Shown here: positions 1-9,028 of the stretch, in pieces
Numbering within the stretch: the stretch's first letter is position 1
Layout: each line of letters begins with the position of its first letter
NCBI RefSeq assembly: GCF_004331485.1
Contig: NZ_SJKD01000002.1
Span: forward strand, 310,001-374,000
Length of the DNA stretch: 64,000 bases
Source: Kribbella capetownensis
GTDB taxonomy: Bacteria > Actinomycetota > Actinomycetes > Propionibacteriales > Kribbellaceae
Reading direction: 5' to 3'
Program-made: the position numbers and the translations under genes
The notes under the pieces: generated by a model
Seen by the model: only the letters and a program-made list of their open reading frames with translations
The model's database searches: none
What the model was told of the DNA's origin: nothing

Positions 1-618
1 GGCGGTGAGTACGAGGAGATCTTCGTCCCGCTGCACGGCGAGTACCAGGCGCACAACGCGGCCACCGCGGTTGCTGCGGTCGAGGCGCTGCTCGGCGCCG
101 GCCCGGAGCACGAGGACCGCGTCACCACCGAACTGCTGCAGGCCGGGTTCGCGCAGGTCACCAGTCCGGGCCGGATGGAGGTCGTCCGGACCAGTCCGAC
201 GATCATCGTCGACGCCGCACACAACCCGCACGGCGCCGAGGCGACCGCGGCCACGGTGTCCGAGGCCTTCGCGTTCCAGCCGCTGATCGGTGTACTGGGC
301 TGTATGAAGGACAAGGACGTGTACGGCCTGCTGGAGGCGTACGAGCCGATCATGGAGACGGTCGTCTGCACCCGGAACAGCTTCGTCGAGCGCTCGATGC
401 CGGCCGAGGAGCTGGGTGAGCTGGCGATCGAGGTGTTCGGCGAGGACCGGGTGCTGGTCCGGCCGCACCTGATCGACGCGATCGACGACGCGATCCGGCT
501 GGCCGAGGAGAACGCGATCGCGATGGGGACGGGCGGCGTACTGATCACCGGGTCCGTCATCACCGCCGGCGAGGCGCGCACTCTGCTGGTCCGCAAGCCG
601 AAGCAGGCCGACCAATGA
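1..618 (+). CDS. folC: Folylpolyglutamate/dihydrofolate synthase, C-terminal part (cut by window edge)
   Basis: The frame is open from base 1 to a TGA at 616-618; the N-terminal ATP-grasp-like part lies outside the window. FolC ligates glutamates to (dihydro)folate in the cytoplasm. Visible family signatures are the H-G-E-Y-Q-x-H-N-A stretch near residue 12, typical of the end of the Mur-ligase middle domain, and the V-D-A-A-H-N-P-H-G motif near residue 70, which opens the C-terminal Mur-ligase domain. The stop overlaps the ATG of the next gene (ATGA), so the two are translationally coupled. The folC-DUF4233-ndk order is usual in actinobacteria. Identification is firm; only the length is unknown. 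Confidence 0.93.
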   Translation, partial: GGEYEEIFVPLHGEYQAHNAATAVAAVEALLGAGPEHEDRVTTELLQAGFAQVTSPGRMEVVRTSPTIIVDAAHNPHGAEATAATVSEAFAFQPLIGVLGCMKDKDVYGLLEAYEPIMETVVCTRNSFVERSMPAEELGELAIEVFGEDRVLVRPHLIDAIDDAIRLAEENAIAMGTGGVLITGSVITAGEARTLLVRKPKQADQ

Positions 619-950
619 GGTCACTCGCTTCGATCGTGCTCGGGTTCGAGTCGCTGGTGCTGGCGCTGGCCACGCCGGTGATGATCTCGGTCGCGGACAT
701 CCGGCCTGCTGTGGCTCTGTCCGTGTGCCTCGGGCTGGCCGTCCTCGCGATCGTCGCAGCAGGCCTGCTGCGCAACCAGGTGGGCTACATCCTCGGCTCA
801 GTGGTCCAGGTCGGTGCGGTCGGCCTCGGCTTCGTCGTACCGGTGATGTTCGTGCTCGGACTGGCGTTCGCGGCCTTCTGGGTGGCGGCCTTCGTGCTCG
901 GCCGCCGGATCGAGGAAGCCAAAAAGGCACAGCAAGCCCAGAGCGGTTAG
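615..950 (+). CDS. DUF4233 small membrane protein
   Basis: A 111-residue protein starting at the ATG that overlaps the folC stop. It has about four hydrophobic stretches (roughly residues 5-27, 33-50, 55-72 and 75-95) and a charged tail (R-R-I-E-E-A-K-K). Length, topology and position directly after folC match the DUF4233 family of actinobacteria, whose function is unknown. Coupling to folC suggests co-expression but does not define a role. No signal peptide beyond the first membrane segment is seen. Confidence 0.85.
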   Translation: MRSLASIVLGFESLVLALATPVMISVADIRPAVALSVCLGLAVLAIVAAGLLRNQVGYILGSVVQVGAVGLGFVVPVMFVLGLAFAAFWVAAFVLGRRIEEAKKAQQAQSG

Positions 951-988
951 GCTCAGCGGCCCGAACTACTTCGAGAGAGAGTTGACAG

Positions 989-1399
989 ATGTCGCAGCGC
1001 ACCCTGGTCCTGCTGAAGCCCGACACGGTTCGCCGTGGCCTGGTCGGCGAGGTCCTCGGCCGGTTCGAGGCCAAGGGACTCCGGATCGTCGCGATGGACC
1101 AGCGCAGGATCGACGGCGAGCAGGCGGACCAGCACTACGCCGAGCACGTCGAACGCGACTTCTACCCGCCGCTGCGCGACTTCGTCACCAGTGGCCCGCT
1201 CGTTGCCCTGGTGCTCGAGGGTGACGAGGCGGTCGAGGTCGTCCGCCTCCTGAACGGCGCCACCGACGGCCGCAAGGCCGCTCCGGGCACCATCCGCGGC
1301 GACTTCTCCCTCTCCAACCGCGAGAACCTCGTCCACGGCTCCGACTCCCCGGAATCCGCCGACCGCGAGATCAAACTCTGGTTCCCCGACTTCCCCTGA
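989..1399 (+). CDS. ndk: Nucleoside diphosphate kinase
   Basis: 136 residues, the normal length for bacterial Ndk, which passes the gamma-phosphate from ATP to other NDPs through a phosphohistidine. The protein opens with the family start Q-R-T-L-V-L-L-K-P-D and carries the active-site motif N-L-V-H-G-S-D-S near residue 115, where the His is the phosphorylated residue. The start ATG lies 38 bases after the DUF4233 stop with only a weak purine-rich stretch upstream. It is followed by 136 bases without a gene before mreB, so a promoter for the shape operon probably sits there. Confidence 0.97.
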   Translation: MSQRTLVLLKPDTVRRGLVGEVLGRFEAKGLRIVAMDQRRIDGEQADQHYAEHVERDFYPPLRDFVTSGPLVALVLEGDEAVEVVRLLNGATDGRKAAPGTIRGDFSLSNRENLVHGSDSPESADREIKLWFPDFP

Positions 1400-1535
1400 G
1401 CGGGGTCGGAGGCCACTGGGGACAGGTCGTGCAGGAATGGATACGATACGTGCCTGGGCGGACGGAACGTGTCGGTCCATGGGGTGAGCGCGGGCGGCGC
1501 TTAGCCTGATCGGGGACCGAGTGGGAGGTGCCGCG

Positions 1536-2564
1536 GTGGCGAACAGCATGCTCGGCCGCGACATGGCGGTTGATCTGGGTACGGCGAACACCCTTGTGTA
1601 CGTGCGTGGTCGAGGCGTCGTACTGAACGAGCCATCTGTGGTGGCGACCCGGACCGACGAACCGCGCGAGGCGGTCGCGTTCGGGCACGAGGCGAAGAAG
1701 ATGATCGGCCGGACGCCCGGCAACATCACCGCGATCCGGCCGCTCAAGGACGGCGTCATCGCCGACTTCGACGCCGCCGAGCAGATGCTGCGCTACTTCA
1801 TCCAGCGCGTGCACCGGCGCCGGTACTTCGCGAAACCGCGGATCGTGGTCTGCGTGCCGTCCGGGATCACCGCGGTCGAGCAGCGCGCGGTCCGCGACGC
1901 CGGCTACATGGCCGGGGCCCGCAAGGTCTACATCATCGAGGAGCCGATGGCGGCCGCGCTCGGCTCCAATCTCGAGGTCCGCGACGCCACCGGCAACATG
2001 GTCGTCGACATCGGCGGCGGTACGACGGAGGTCGCGGTCATCTCGTTCGGCGGCATCGTCACCAGCCAGTCGATCCGGGTGGCCGGCGACGCCATCGACA
2101 AGGCGGTCGTGAACTACTGCAAGAAGGAGTACTCGCTGCTGCTCGGCGAGGCCACCTCCGAACAGATCAAGATGACGATCGGATCGGCGTTCCCGACCAC
2201 CGACGGGCCGGACAGCGAGATCCGCGGCCGGGACATGGTCTCCGGCCTGCCGCGGACCGTGAAGGTGTCGTCCTCGAACATCCGGCAGGCGATCGAGGAG
2301 CCGATCACCGCGATCGTCGACGCGGTCAAGGCCACCCTGGACAAGACCCCGCCGGAGCTGGCCGGGGACATCGTCGACCGCGGCATCGTGCTGACCGGCG
2401 GCGGCGCGCTGCTGAAGGGGATGGACGAGCGGCTGCGGCACGAGACCGGCATCCCGATCCACGTCGCCGAGAACCCGCTGGACGCCGTCGTGCTCGGCGC
2501 CGGCAAGTGTGTCGACAACATCGAGACGCTGAACCGCATCCTGGTCACCGACAACAGGCGCTGA
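1536..2564 (+). CDS. mreB: Rod-shape determining protein MreB
   Basis: Bacterial actin that organises elongation-mode peptidoglycan synthesis at the membrane. The start was placed at GTG 1536 because a GGGAGG ribosome site (1522-1527) sits at proper distance; an upstream in-frame GTG at 1521 overlaps that site and is unlikely. The protein then reads M-A-N-S-M-L-G-R-D-M-A-V-D-L-G-T-A-N-T, the phosphate-1 loop of the actin fold. Further MreB marks are V-V-D-I-G-G-G-T-T-E (phosphate 2) and L-T-G-G-G-A-L-L (adenosine loop). About 342 residues, normal. First gene of mreBCD-PBP2-rodA. Confidence 0.97.
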   Translation: MANSMLGRDMAVDLGTANTLVYVRGRGVVLNEPSVVATRTDEPREAVAFGHEAKKMIGRTPGNITAIRPLKDGVIADFDAAEQMLRYFIQRVHRRRYFAKPRIVVCVPSGITAVEQRAVRDAGYMAGARKVYIIEEPMAAALGSNLEVRDATGNMVVDIGGGTTEVAVISFGGIVTSQSIRVAGDAIDKAVVNYCKKEYSLLLGEATSEQIKMTIGSAFPTTDGPDSEIRGRDMVSGLPRTVKVSSSNIRQAIEEPITAIVDAVKATLDKTPPELAGDIVDRGIVLTGGGALLKGMDERLRHETGIPIHVAENPLDAVVLGAGKCVDNIETLNRILVTDNRR

Positions 2565-2584
2565 CGCCCGAGGGACGCTGACCC

Positions 2585-3535
2585 ATGCTCAAAGACCTCG
2601 GCACCCCCGCCAGGGGCCTGGTCCGTTCGGCCGGTATGCCGCGGGAGATCCGCCGGCGCCGGACCGTGCTGGTCCTGGTCATCCTGGCCTGCTTCACGTT
2701 GATCGTGCTCGACGCCCGGCGCTCGGCCGGTTCCCCGGTGGAGCCGTTGCGGGAAGCCGCGGCGGGCGTGTTCGGCCCACTCGAGTCGACCGCGAGCTCG
2801 GCCCGGCAGCCTGTGGACAACCTCCGCGACCGGTTCGCCGAAATGGATAGGTTGAGGGACGAGAACGAAAAACTGAAGAAGGACAACGAGTCGCTCACCC
2901 GGGACCTGAACTCCTCCGACTACGCCCGCAACCGGGCCGCCGAGCTGGACAAACTGCTCAAGCTCGCGCCCGCGTTCACGATGACACCGGCGCGGGTGAT
3001 CGGGATCGGCAGCGCCCAGAGCTTCAACCACACGGTCACCATCGACGCCGGTACGGCCGATGGCGTGCACGTCGACATGACCGTGCTGAACGGGAACGGT
3101 CTGGTCGGCCGGGTGGTGCGGACCACCCAGGCGACCGCGACCGTGCTGCTGATCGGTGACCGAAAGTCGACCGTGGGTGGCCGGTTGAACGCGTCGATGG
3201 CGCTCGGCTTCGTCTCGGGCCGCGGCGAGGTCGCGGGCCTGCTCGACTACCACCTCGTCGACCTGAAGGCGCGGCCCAAGCCGGGAGACAAGATCGTCAC
3301 CTGGGGTTCCAGCGACAACGCGCCGTACGTGCCGGGCGTGCCGATCGGCGAGGTCACCTCGGTGACGGCGAACGAGGGCGCGCTCGGGTCCACCGCGACG
3401 ATCAGGCCGTACGTCGATCCGACCCGGATCGACACGGTCGGTGTGGTGACCGGACCACCGGCCCGGCCGCCGCGCGCCCAGCTCAAACCAGCGCCTTCGC
3501 CGAAGGTGTCGACCACAGAAGGGAAGGTGAACTGA
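2585..3535 (+). CDS. mreC: Cell-shape protein MreC
   Basis: 316 residues. One N-terminal membrane segment (about residues 27-45) follows a basic R-R-R-R stretch. Next comes a coiled coil rich in Glu, Lys and Asn (about residues 85-115) and then the double beta-barrel region typical of MreC, with G-L-V-G-R-V near residue 175. The Pro-rich tail is disordered-looking. MreC links MreB inside to the synthases outside and forms filaments in the periplasmic space. It lies 20 bases after mreB and is followed by mreD after a single base. Confidence 0.95.
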   Translation: MLKDLGTPARGLVRSAGMPREIRRRRTVLVLVILACFTLIVLDARRSAGSPVEPLREAAAGVFGPLESTASSARQPVDNLRDRFAEMDRLRDENEKLKKDNESLTRDLNSSDYARNRAAELDKLLKLAPAFTMTPARVIGIGSAQSFNHTVTIDAGTADGVHVDMTVLNGNGLVGRVVRTTQATATVLLIGDRKSTVGGRLNASMALGFVSGRGEVAGLLDYHLVDLKARPKPGDKIVTWGSSDNAPYVPGVPIGEVTSVTANEGALGSTATIRPYVDPTRIDTVGVVTGPPARPPRAQLKPAPSPKVSTTEGKVN

Positions 3536-3536
3536 C

Positions 3537-4070
3537 GTGATCGCACTGCGCATCGGGTTGGCCGCCCTGTTCCTGATGGTGGCCGTCACCGTGCAGACCT
3601 CTGTGCTCACGAACATCGCGGTTGCGGGCGTGACCTGCGACCTCGTGCTGATCGTGGTGATCGCGCTGGCTCTGTCGCGTGGGCCGGAGTGGGGTGCGAT
3701 CGCCGGGTTCGCCGGTGGTCTGCTGCTCGACGTCGTACCACCCGCTGACCACACCGCCGGACGGTGGGCGCTCGCGCTCGCGATCGCCGGGTACATGGCC
3801 GGCCTGATCCGTCGCGAGACGTCGACCGGTCCGGTGGGTCCGCTCGGGGTCGCGCTGACCGTCGTGCTCGGCACCGCCGTGTCGCTGTTCATCTACAGCG
3901 CGACCGGCTCGCTGCTACACGATCCGTCGGTCGATTGGGGCGAGTTCGGCGTCCGTCTCGGCATCGCCGCCGGGTACGACGTCGTCGGCGCGATCGTGGT
4001 CATCCCCCTGGTCATGTGGATCATGGGCCGCGTGGTTCCCGCCCGCGAACGCCGCCGGGTCCTGCCATGA
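3537..4070 (+). CDS. mreD: Rod-shape determining protein MreD
   Basis: 177 residues, starting at a GTG one base after the mreC stop. It is almost wholly hydrophobic with five to six membrane segments, as expected for MreD, the integral membrane partner of MreC in the elongasome. Its stop overlaps the PBP2 start (ATGA at 4067-4070). Sequence conservation in MreD is low, so the call rests on topology, size and operon position, which together are strong. Confidence 0.92.
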   Translation: MIALRIGLAALFLMVAVTVQTSVLTNIAVAGVTCDLVLIVVIALALSRGPEWGAIAGFAGGLLLDVVPPADHTAGRWALALAIAGYMAGLIRRETSTGPVGPLGVALTVVLGTAVSLFIYSATGSLLHDPSVDWGEFGVRLGIAAGYDVVGAIVVIPLVMWIMGRVVPARERRRVLP

Positions 4071-6118
4071 GCTTCGACGGCTTCGAGGCACCGCTGAAGG
4101 CCCGGTTGCGGTTGTTCGTGATCGGGGTGCTGGTCTTCTCCTTGCTGTGCACGCTGCTCGCCCGGCTCTGGTACATGCAGGTGATGTCCAGCGAGGACTA
4201 CACCCAGGCCGCGACGCAGAATCACACCCGCCAGGTCCTCGTGCCGGCGCCGCGCGGCACGATCGTGGACGCCGCGGGCCGCACTCTGGTCGGCAACCGG
4301 GTCTCGCTCGTGATCACGGTCGACCGGTCGGTGCTGGCGAAGCTGCCGGACAGCCAGCAGAACGCGGTGCTCGCCCGCCTGGCGAAGGTGCTCCGGCAGA
4401 AGCCGAGGGATCTCAAGGCGCGCACGATGCTCTGCGGCGAGCCAGGCGCGTCGAAACCACCCGCCTGCTGGAACGGGACGCCGTACCAGCCGATCCCGGT
4501 GGCGAAGGACGTCAGCGAGCAGGTCGCGATCGAGGTGATGGAGCGTCGCGAGGACTTCCCGGGCATTGCCGCCGAGTCGCAGACCCTGCGCGCGTACCCC
4601 GAGCCGTACAAGGTGAACGCGGCCCACCTCCTCGGCTACTTGTCGCCGATCACGACCGAGGAGTTGGAGGCGCTGGACAAGGCCGGTCAGGACTCGGTCC
4701 CGCACCGGTCGGACCTCGTCGGCCGGGCCGGAGTCGAGCGCACCTACGACCAGCTCCTGCGCGGCACCCCGGGCGTCAAGGACGTCATCGTCGACGCGGT
4801 CGGGTACACCACCGGCATCCAGAAGCAGACCGCGCCGGTCCCGGGCGCCACACTGGTGACCAGCATCGACGCGCGGATCCAGGCGTCGGTCGAGACCCAG
4901 CTGAAGAGCGCGATCATGACCGCGCGCAAGCAGACCGACCCGGTCACCAAGCGCAAGTACGTCGCCGACTCCGGTGCCGCGGTCGTGCTGGACACCAAGA
5001 CCGGCCGGGTCGTCGCGATGGCCAGCTACCCGACCTACGACCCGGGTGTCTGGGTCGGCGGCATCACCCAGCGCGAGCTGGACGCGCTGTACTCGACGAA
5101 GTCCGGCACCCCGCTCGTCTCGCGCGCCCTGCAGGGCCAACTCGCGCCGGGGTCGACGTTCAAGCCGATCACGACCGCCGCCGCGATGGGCGCCGGGTTC
5201 AGCCCGAAGACCCGGCTGGACTGTTCGTCGTACTTCGAGGTCGGCAACCGCCGGTTCAAGAACTACGAGTCCGCGTCGTACGGGATGATCGGCTTCGACC
5301 AGGCGCTGGCGCTGTCCTGCGACACGTTCTTCTACCGGATCGCCTACGCGCTCTGGCTGAAGGAGGGTGGCAACTCCACCGACGTGAACACGCACGACCC
5401 GCTGGTGGCGATGGCGAAGAAGTTCGGCCTCGGTACGCCGACCGGCGTCGACCTGCCCGGTGAGGTGAGCGGCCGCATCGCCGACCGCAAGTGGAAGAAG
5501 CAGTACTACGACTCGCAGAAGGACTACTACTGCAAGCTCTCGCAGAATCCGCCGGCCGGGACTTCGGCGTTCCTGAAGCAGTTCTCCCGCGAGTTCTGCG
5601 TCGACGGCTACAAGTACCGTGCCGGTGACGCGGTGAACTTCGCCATCGGCCAGGGCGACACCACGGTCACGCCACTGCAGTTGGCCTCGGTGTACGCCGC
5701 GCTGTCCAACGGCGGCACGCTCTACGAGCCGCGAGTGGTGCAGTCGTGGATCGGTGCGAACGGCAAGAAGCACGAGATCAAGCCCACGGTGAAGGCGAAG
5801 CTGCCGGTGCCGTCGTCGACCCTGCGTTACATCGACAAGGCGCTCCAGGAGACGGTCAAGTCCGGTACGGCGGCCTGGAAGTTCAACGGGTTCCCGGTCG
5901 ACCAGATCCCGGTCCGGGCCAAGACCGGTACGGCCGAGGTCTACGGCAAGCAGACGACCTCGTGGCTGGCGTCGTACACGGATCGCTATGCCGTGGTGAT
6001 GATGCTGAGCCAGGCCGGCACCGGTTCGGGTGCCGGTGGTGACGCGGTCCGGAAGATCTACGAGACCCTCTACAACATCAAGCCCGCCCCGCCCGCCGGC
6101 AAGCAGCCGGGACAGTGA
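4067..6118 (+). CDS. mrdA: Penicillin-binding protein 2, elongasome transpeptidase
   Basis: 683 residues from the ATG overlapping the mreD stop. A single N-terminal membrane anchor (about residues 15-38) is followed by the PBP dimerisation region (A-P-R-G-T-I-V-D-A near residue 63) and the transpeptidase domain. Catalytic motifs are S363-T-F-K, S417-C-D (the SxD form found in PBP2) and K619-T-G-T. It cross-links peptidoglycan during lateral growth together with RodA, encoded next. The protein is somewhat longer than E. coli PBP2 because of loops around residues 485-530. Longer in-frame openings upstream lie inside mreD and are not real starts. Confidence 0.96.
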   Translation: MSFDGFEAPLKARLRLFVIGVLVFSLLCTLLARLWYMQVMSSEDYTQAATQNHTRQVLVPAPRGTIVDAAGRTLVGNRVSLVITVDRSVLAKLPDSQQNAVLARLAKVLRQKPRDLKARTMLCGEPGASKPPACWNGTPYQPIPVAKDVSEQVAIEVMERREDFPGIAAESQTLRAYPEPYKVNAAHLLGYLSPITTEELEALDKAGQDSVPHRSDLVGRAGVERTYDQLLRGTPGVKDVIVDAVGYTTGIQKQTAPVPGATLVTSIDARIQASVETQLKSAIMTARKQTDPVTKRKYVADSGAAVVLDTKTGRVVAMASYPTYDPGVWVGGITQRELDALYSTKSGTPLVSRALQGQLAPGSTFKPITTAAAMGAGFSPKTRLDCSSYFEVGNRRFKNYESASYGMIGFDQALALSCDTFFYRIAYALWLKEGGNSTDVNTHDPLVAMAKKFGLGTPTGVDLPGEVSGRIADRKWKKQYYDSQKDYYCKLSQNPPAGTSAFLKQFSREFCVDGYKYRAGDAVNFAIGQGDTTVTPLQLASVYAALSNGGTLYEPRVVQSWIGANGKKHEIKPTVKAKLPVPSSTLRYIDKALQETVKSGTAAWKFNGFPVDQIPVRAKTGTAEVYGKQTTSWLASYTDRYAVVMMLSQAGTGSGAGGDAVRKIYETLYNIKPAPPAGKQPGQ

Positions 6119-6128
6119 GGGCCTCGAC

Positions 6129-7295
6129 ATGGCACTGCTGAGCCCGATCCGGACCCGGCCGCGGATGGACCGCCGGTCGACGGTGTGGCAGGTCGACTGG
6201 ATCCTCGTCCTCGGTGTGGTCGCGCTGTCGGCGATCGGTGCCGTACTGATCTGGTCCGCAACGCACGCCCGCACGTCACTCACCGACGGCAACCAGTACG
6301 CGTTCCTCGCCCGGCACGCCCTGAACTTCGCCATCGGCCTGGTGCTCGCGGTCGGCGCCGCCGTCACCGACCACCGCCGCGTCCGCATCCTCGCCCCGGT
6401 CCTGTACGCCGCCTCGATCGTCGGACTGATCCTGGTCCTGGTGCCCGGGGTCGGCGCGGTGATCAACGGCTCGCGCTCGTGGATCCAGCTGCCGTGGATG
6501 TCGATCCAGCCGAGCGAGTTCGCCAAGCTCGCGGTGATCGTCGGGATGGCGCTGCTGATCGCGGAGAAGGGCGAGACCGACCACAACGAGACGGCCCGGA
6601 CCATCGACGTCGCGCAGGCGATCGCGGTCGCCTGCATCCCCGTGATCCTGGTGATGCTGCAGCCCGACCTCGGCACGGTGATGGTGCTGGGGGCGATCGT
6701 GTTCGGGATCATCGCGGTGTCCGGCGTACCGAAGCGCTGGATGCTCGGGCTGATCACCGCGGGCGTGGTGGTCGCCGCGGTGGCGATCAAGCTGCAGGTG
6801 CTGAAGGAGTACCAGCTGGCCCGGTTCATCGCGTTCGCGGACCCGTCGCAGGATCCGCAGGGCATCGGCTACAACGTCAACCAGGCCCGGATCGCGATCG
6901 GCAACGGCGGGATCTTCGGCCAAGGGTTGTTCCATGGCAGCCAGACCCAGAACGCGTTCGTGCCCGAGCAGCACACTGACTTCGTCTTCACCGTGGCGGG
7001 GGAGGAACTCGGCCTGATCGGGGCCGGCGCGATCATCGCGCTGTTCGCGCTCGTGCTGTTCCGCGGGCTGCGGATCGCGATCAACGCGCGGGACGCGTTC
7101 GGCCGGCTGGTGGCGACCGGCATCGTCTGCTGGTTCGCGTTCCAGGCGTTCGAGAACATCGGGATGACGCTCGGGATCATGCCCGTCACCGGCCTGCCGC
7201 TGCCGTTCGTGTCCTACGGCGGTTCGTCGATGTTCGCCTGCCTGCTCGCGGTCGGTTTGCTGCAGAACATTCACCTCCGCTCGCACCGGTTCTGA
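6129..7295 (+). CDS. rodA: Peptidoglycan glycosyltransferase RodA (SEDS family)
   Basis: 388 residues from ATG 6129, ten bases after PBP2. It has about ten membrane segments and the SEDS signature near the C-terminus (G-M-T-L-G-I-M-P-V-T-G-L-P-L-P-F-V-S-Y-G-G), plus the W-I-Q-L-P-W-M-S-I-Q-P-S-E-F-A-K motif near residue 125. RodA polymerises lipid II and pairs with the PBP2 transpeptidase encoded just upstream. It ends the shape operon; 123 non-coding bases follow. Confidence 0.96.
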   Translation: MALLSPIRTRPRMDRRSTVWQVDWILVLGVVALSAIGAVLIWSATHARTSLTDGNQYAFLARHALNFAIGLVLAVGAAVTDHRRVRILAPVLYAASIVGLILVLVPGVGAVINGSRSWIQLPWMSIQPSEFAKLAVIVGMALLIAEKGETDHNETARTIDVAQAIAVACIPVILVMLQPDLGTVMVLGAIVFGIIAVSGVPKRWMLGLITAGVVVAAVAIKLQVLKEYQLARFIAFADPSQDPQGIGYNVNQARIAIGNGGIFGQGLFHGSQTQNAFVPEQHTDFVFTVAGEELGLIGAGAIIALFALVLFRGLRIAINARDAFGRLVATGIVCWFAFQAFENIGMTLGIMPVTGLPLPFVSYGGSSMFACLLAVGLLQNIHLRSHRF

Positions 7296-7418
7296 CCGAC
7301 CTGCCCAGACACGGCCCGACACGGCACCGACTGGGCTGACACGTCAGGTACGCTGCTGCCTGCTCGGCCACCGGTGGGCGCGCTCGGCCCACGGTTCTGA
7401 CCAGGGTTTGGAAGGTCC

Positions 7419-8162
7419 ATGACCAGGTTCGTGTCGCTCCCGCTTGCCCTCGCCGCTGCTCTCAGCCTGTCGCTCACCGCCTGCGGTGGGGACGACAAGA
7501 AGAACGCGGCGGCACCCTCGACTCCCGCCGGGACCACACCGGCACCGAGCGTGACTCCATCCGCACCGAGTGAGAAACCGAGCGGATCGGTGACCCGCTC
7601 GGCCGCCGAACTCACCAGGGCCCTGCTCGCGCTGAGCGACCTGCCGACCGGGTTCTCGCAGGTGAAGGAAGACCCCGAGGACACCTCGAAGCCCTTCTCG
7701 TCGCCGACGAGCAAATGCAAGACGCTGGTGAAGTACCTCAACGCCACCGAGGCGCCCGGTGCGAAGACCAGCGTGACCCGGTCGTTCTCCGGCGGCCAGG
7801 AGGGTCCGTACATCGACTTCGGTCTGGACGCGATGGGTACGGCGGCCAAGGTCGCGGACCTGCGCGAGACCTACGACGACGCGGTCTCGTCCTGCTCGAA
7901 GGTCTCCCTCAAGGTCGAGGGCGAGAGCAGTACGTCGATGAAGGTCGAGGAGATCTCCGCGCCGAAGGCCGGCAGCGGCCCGTTCGCGTTCCGCCTGACC
8001 GGCACCAGCGGTCCGAAGCGCGGCCTGGAGTACACGGCTGCGGTCACCGGCGTGAACGACGTCATCGTCTCGGTCGGTGTGCTGGCCGGGCAGGGCTCCG
8101 AGTTCGAGGCCGCCACCGAAGCCGCCGTCACCAAAGCCCAGCAAGTCCTCAAAGCCGGCTAA
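7419..8162 (+). CDS. Putative secreted lipoprotein of unknown function
   Basis: 247 residues. The N-terminus is a lipoprotein signal: positively charged start, hydrophobic core and lipobox L-T-A-C with Cys near residue 22, so the mature protein is predicted to be lipid-anchored outside the membrane. A Thr/Ser/Pro-rich linker (residues 30-58) leads to a globular domain with L-P-T-G-F near residue 76 and two further Cys residues (near 97 and 154) that could form a disulfide. Such domains are common in actinobacterial sensor-type lipoproteins, but I recognise no specific family. The 3' end is built from a 16-bp tandem repeat that continues past the stop. Confidence 0.75.
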   Translation: MTRFVSLPLALAAALSLSLTACGGDDKKNAAAPSTPAGTTPAPSVTPSAPSEKPSGSVTRSAAELTRALLALSDLPTGFSQVKEDPEDTSKPFSSPTSKCKTLVKYLNATEAPGAKTSVTRSFSGGQEGPYIDFGLDAMGTAAKVADLRETYDDAVSSCSKVSLKVEGESSTSMKVEEISAPKAGSGPFAFRLTGTSGPKRGLEYTAAVTGVNDVIVSVGVLAGQGSEFEAATEAAVTKAQQVLKAG

Positions 8163-8194
8163 CCTCAAGGCCGGCTAACCTCAAGGCCGGCTGG
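8147..8194. repeat. Three tandem 16-bp repeats across a stop codon
   Basis: Three head-to-tail copies of CCTCAAGGCCGGCTAA at 8147-8162 (one change), 8163-8178 (exact) and 8179-8194 (last two bases GG). A fourth partial copy may begin at 8195. The first copy encodes the last residues and stop of the lipoprotein, so expansion of this repeat duplicated the stop region. Confidence 0.85.
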
Positions 8195-8216
8195 CCTGAA
8201 GGCTCGGTTGGCGGAC

Positions 8217-8765
8217 TCAGCCGAAGGTCCAGGTTGGGTGGGCTGCCTCGAGCACGGAGCGATGGCCTGACCACCGAGCCGAGGCGAGTGGAGTGACGTC
8301 GAGCAGCGTCGGGCGACCGGCTTCGAGCCGATAACCCCACGTGAACGCGGCCACCGGGGCGACCGTTCGCGAGCGGATCACGTCGGGCACGATGACGAGG
8401 AACGTGTCGGCGCGCCACGTGCCGTCCGGGTGATTCGGATTGGCCGGGGCATCGAAGAACGTCGGCAGGTAGCCGTAGGTGTAGAACGGATCGGCCGGGT
8501 TCAGGTTCGGGGCGCGGTCGACCGAGATGTCGCCGTCGAAGTCCCGGGTGACCAACTGGATCCAGCCCATCATCGCTTTGATGCCGTAGCCGTGGTACCG
8601 CAGACTCGCCGTACACAAAGGAAAGCCGCGGAACGCCTCGGCGTTCAGGTCCGGTACGACGAGTTGATGGCCGGAGGCCCACGGGTCGTCGTTGGGCACG
8701 ATGCGGACCGAGATCAGGCCGCGATGACCCCGGACGTCGAACGGGATGGACAGCTCTCGGCGCAT
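8217..8765 (-). CDS. Hypothetical protein
   Basis: 182 residues read from ATG 8765, which has an AGAGGGGAA ribosome site just upstream. An in-frame start 13 codons earlier lacks one. The protein begins with M-R-R-E-L-S-I-P-F-D-V-R-G, has no signal peptide or membrane segment, and is rich in aromatic and Pro residues (for example Y-T-Y-G-Y-L-P-T-F-F). I do not recognise a family. Coding potential is supported by the ribosome site and by a composition unlike the shadow frames. It converges on the preceding lipoprotein gene; 263 bases without a gene separate it from the M43 gene. Confidence 0.65.
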   Translation of the reverse strand: MRRELSIPFDVRGHRGLISVRIVPNDDPWASGHQLVVPDLNAEAFRGFPLCTASLRYHGYGIKAMMGWIQLVTRDFDGDISVDRAPNLNPADPFYTYGYLPTFFDAPANPNHPDGTWRADTFLVIVPDVIRSRTVAPVAAFTWGYRLEAGRPTLLDVTPLASARWSGHRSVLEAAHPTWTFG

Positions 8766-8930
8766 GGTGTTCCCCTCTTGAGGTTTCAAGCAATTCTCCA
8801 ACAAACGCTGGGTTTCCGGTGGAGTTCACTACCGGCGTGCGAGGGCTTGTGCGCGGGCGGTGAGGGGAGCAAGGTGAATCCAGAACAGAGACTTGGGGGC
8901 CGACTGTTCGGTGGGGGAAGGCGGGATGTA

Positions 8931-8951
8931 CCGCCTTCGATCGAAGGGCGG
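8931..8951. promoter_or_regulatory. Inverted repeat upstream of the M43 protease cassette
   Basis: A perfect 12-bp palindrome CTTCGATCGAAG (8935-8946) extends to CCGCC/GGGCGG arms with one extra base. It lies about 80 bases before the M43 start. It could be an operator or a leader hairpin. No regulator gene is adjacent. Confidence 0.4.
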
Positions 8952-9028
8952 GCTGGGGGAAGACCTTCTCGGTCCGGGATCGTGCGCGGTCCCGACCCGC
9001 TCGTGCGCCCCCGTTGGAAGGGGGAGAG

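Noticed and set aside
3893..6865. 990-codon open frame on the minus strand across mreD-PBP2-rodA
   Set aside because: Antisense shadow of genes with strong family motifs; Arg/Leu/Asp-rich, no domain; typical high-GC artefact.
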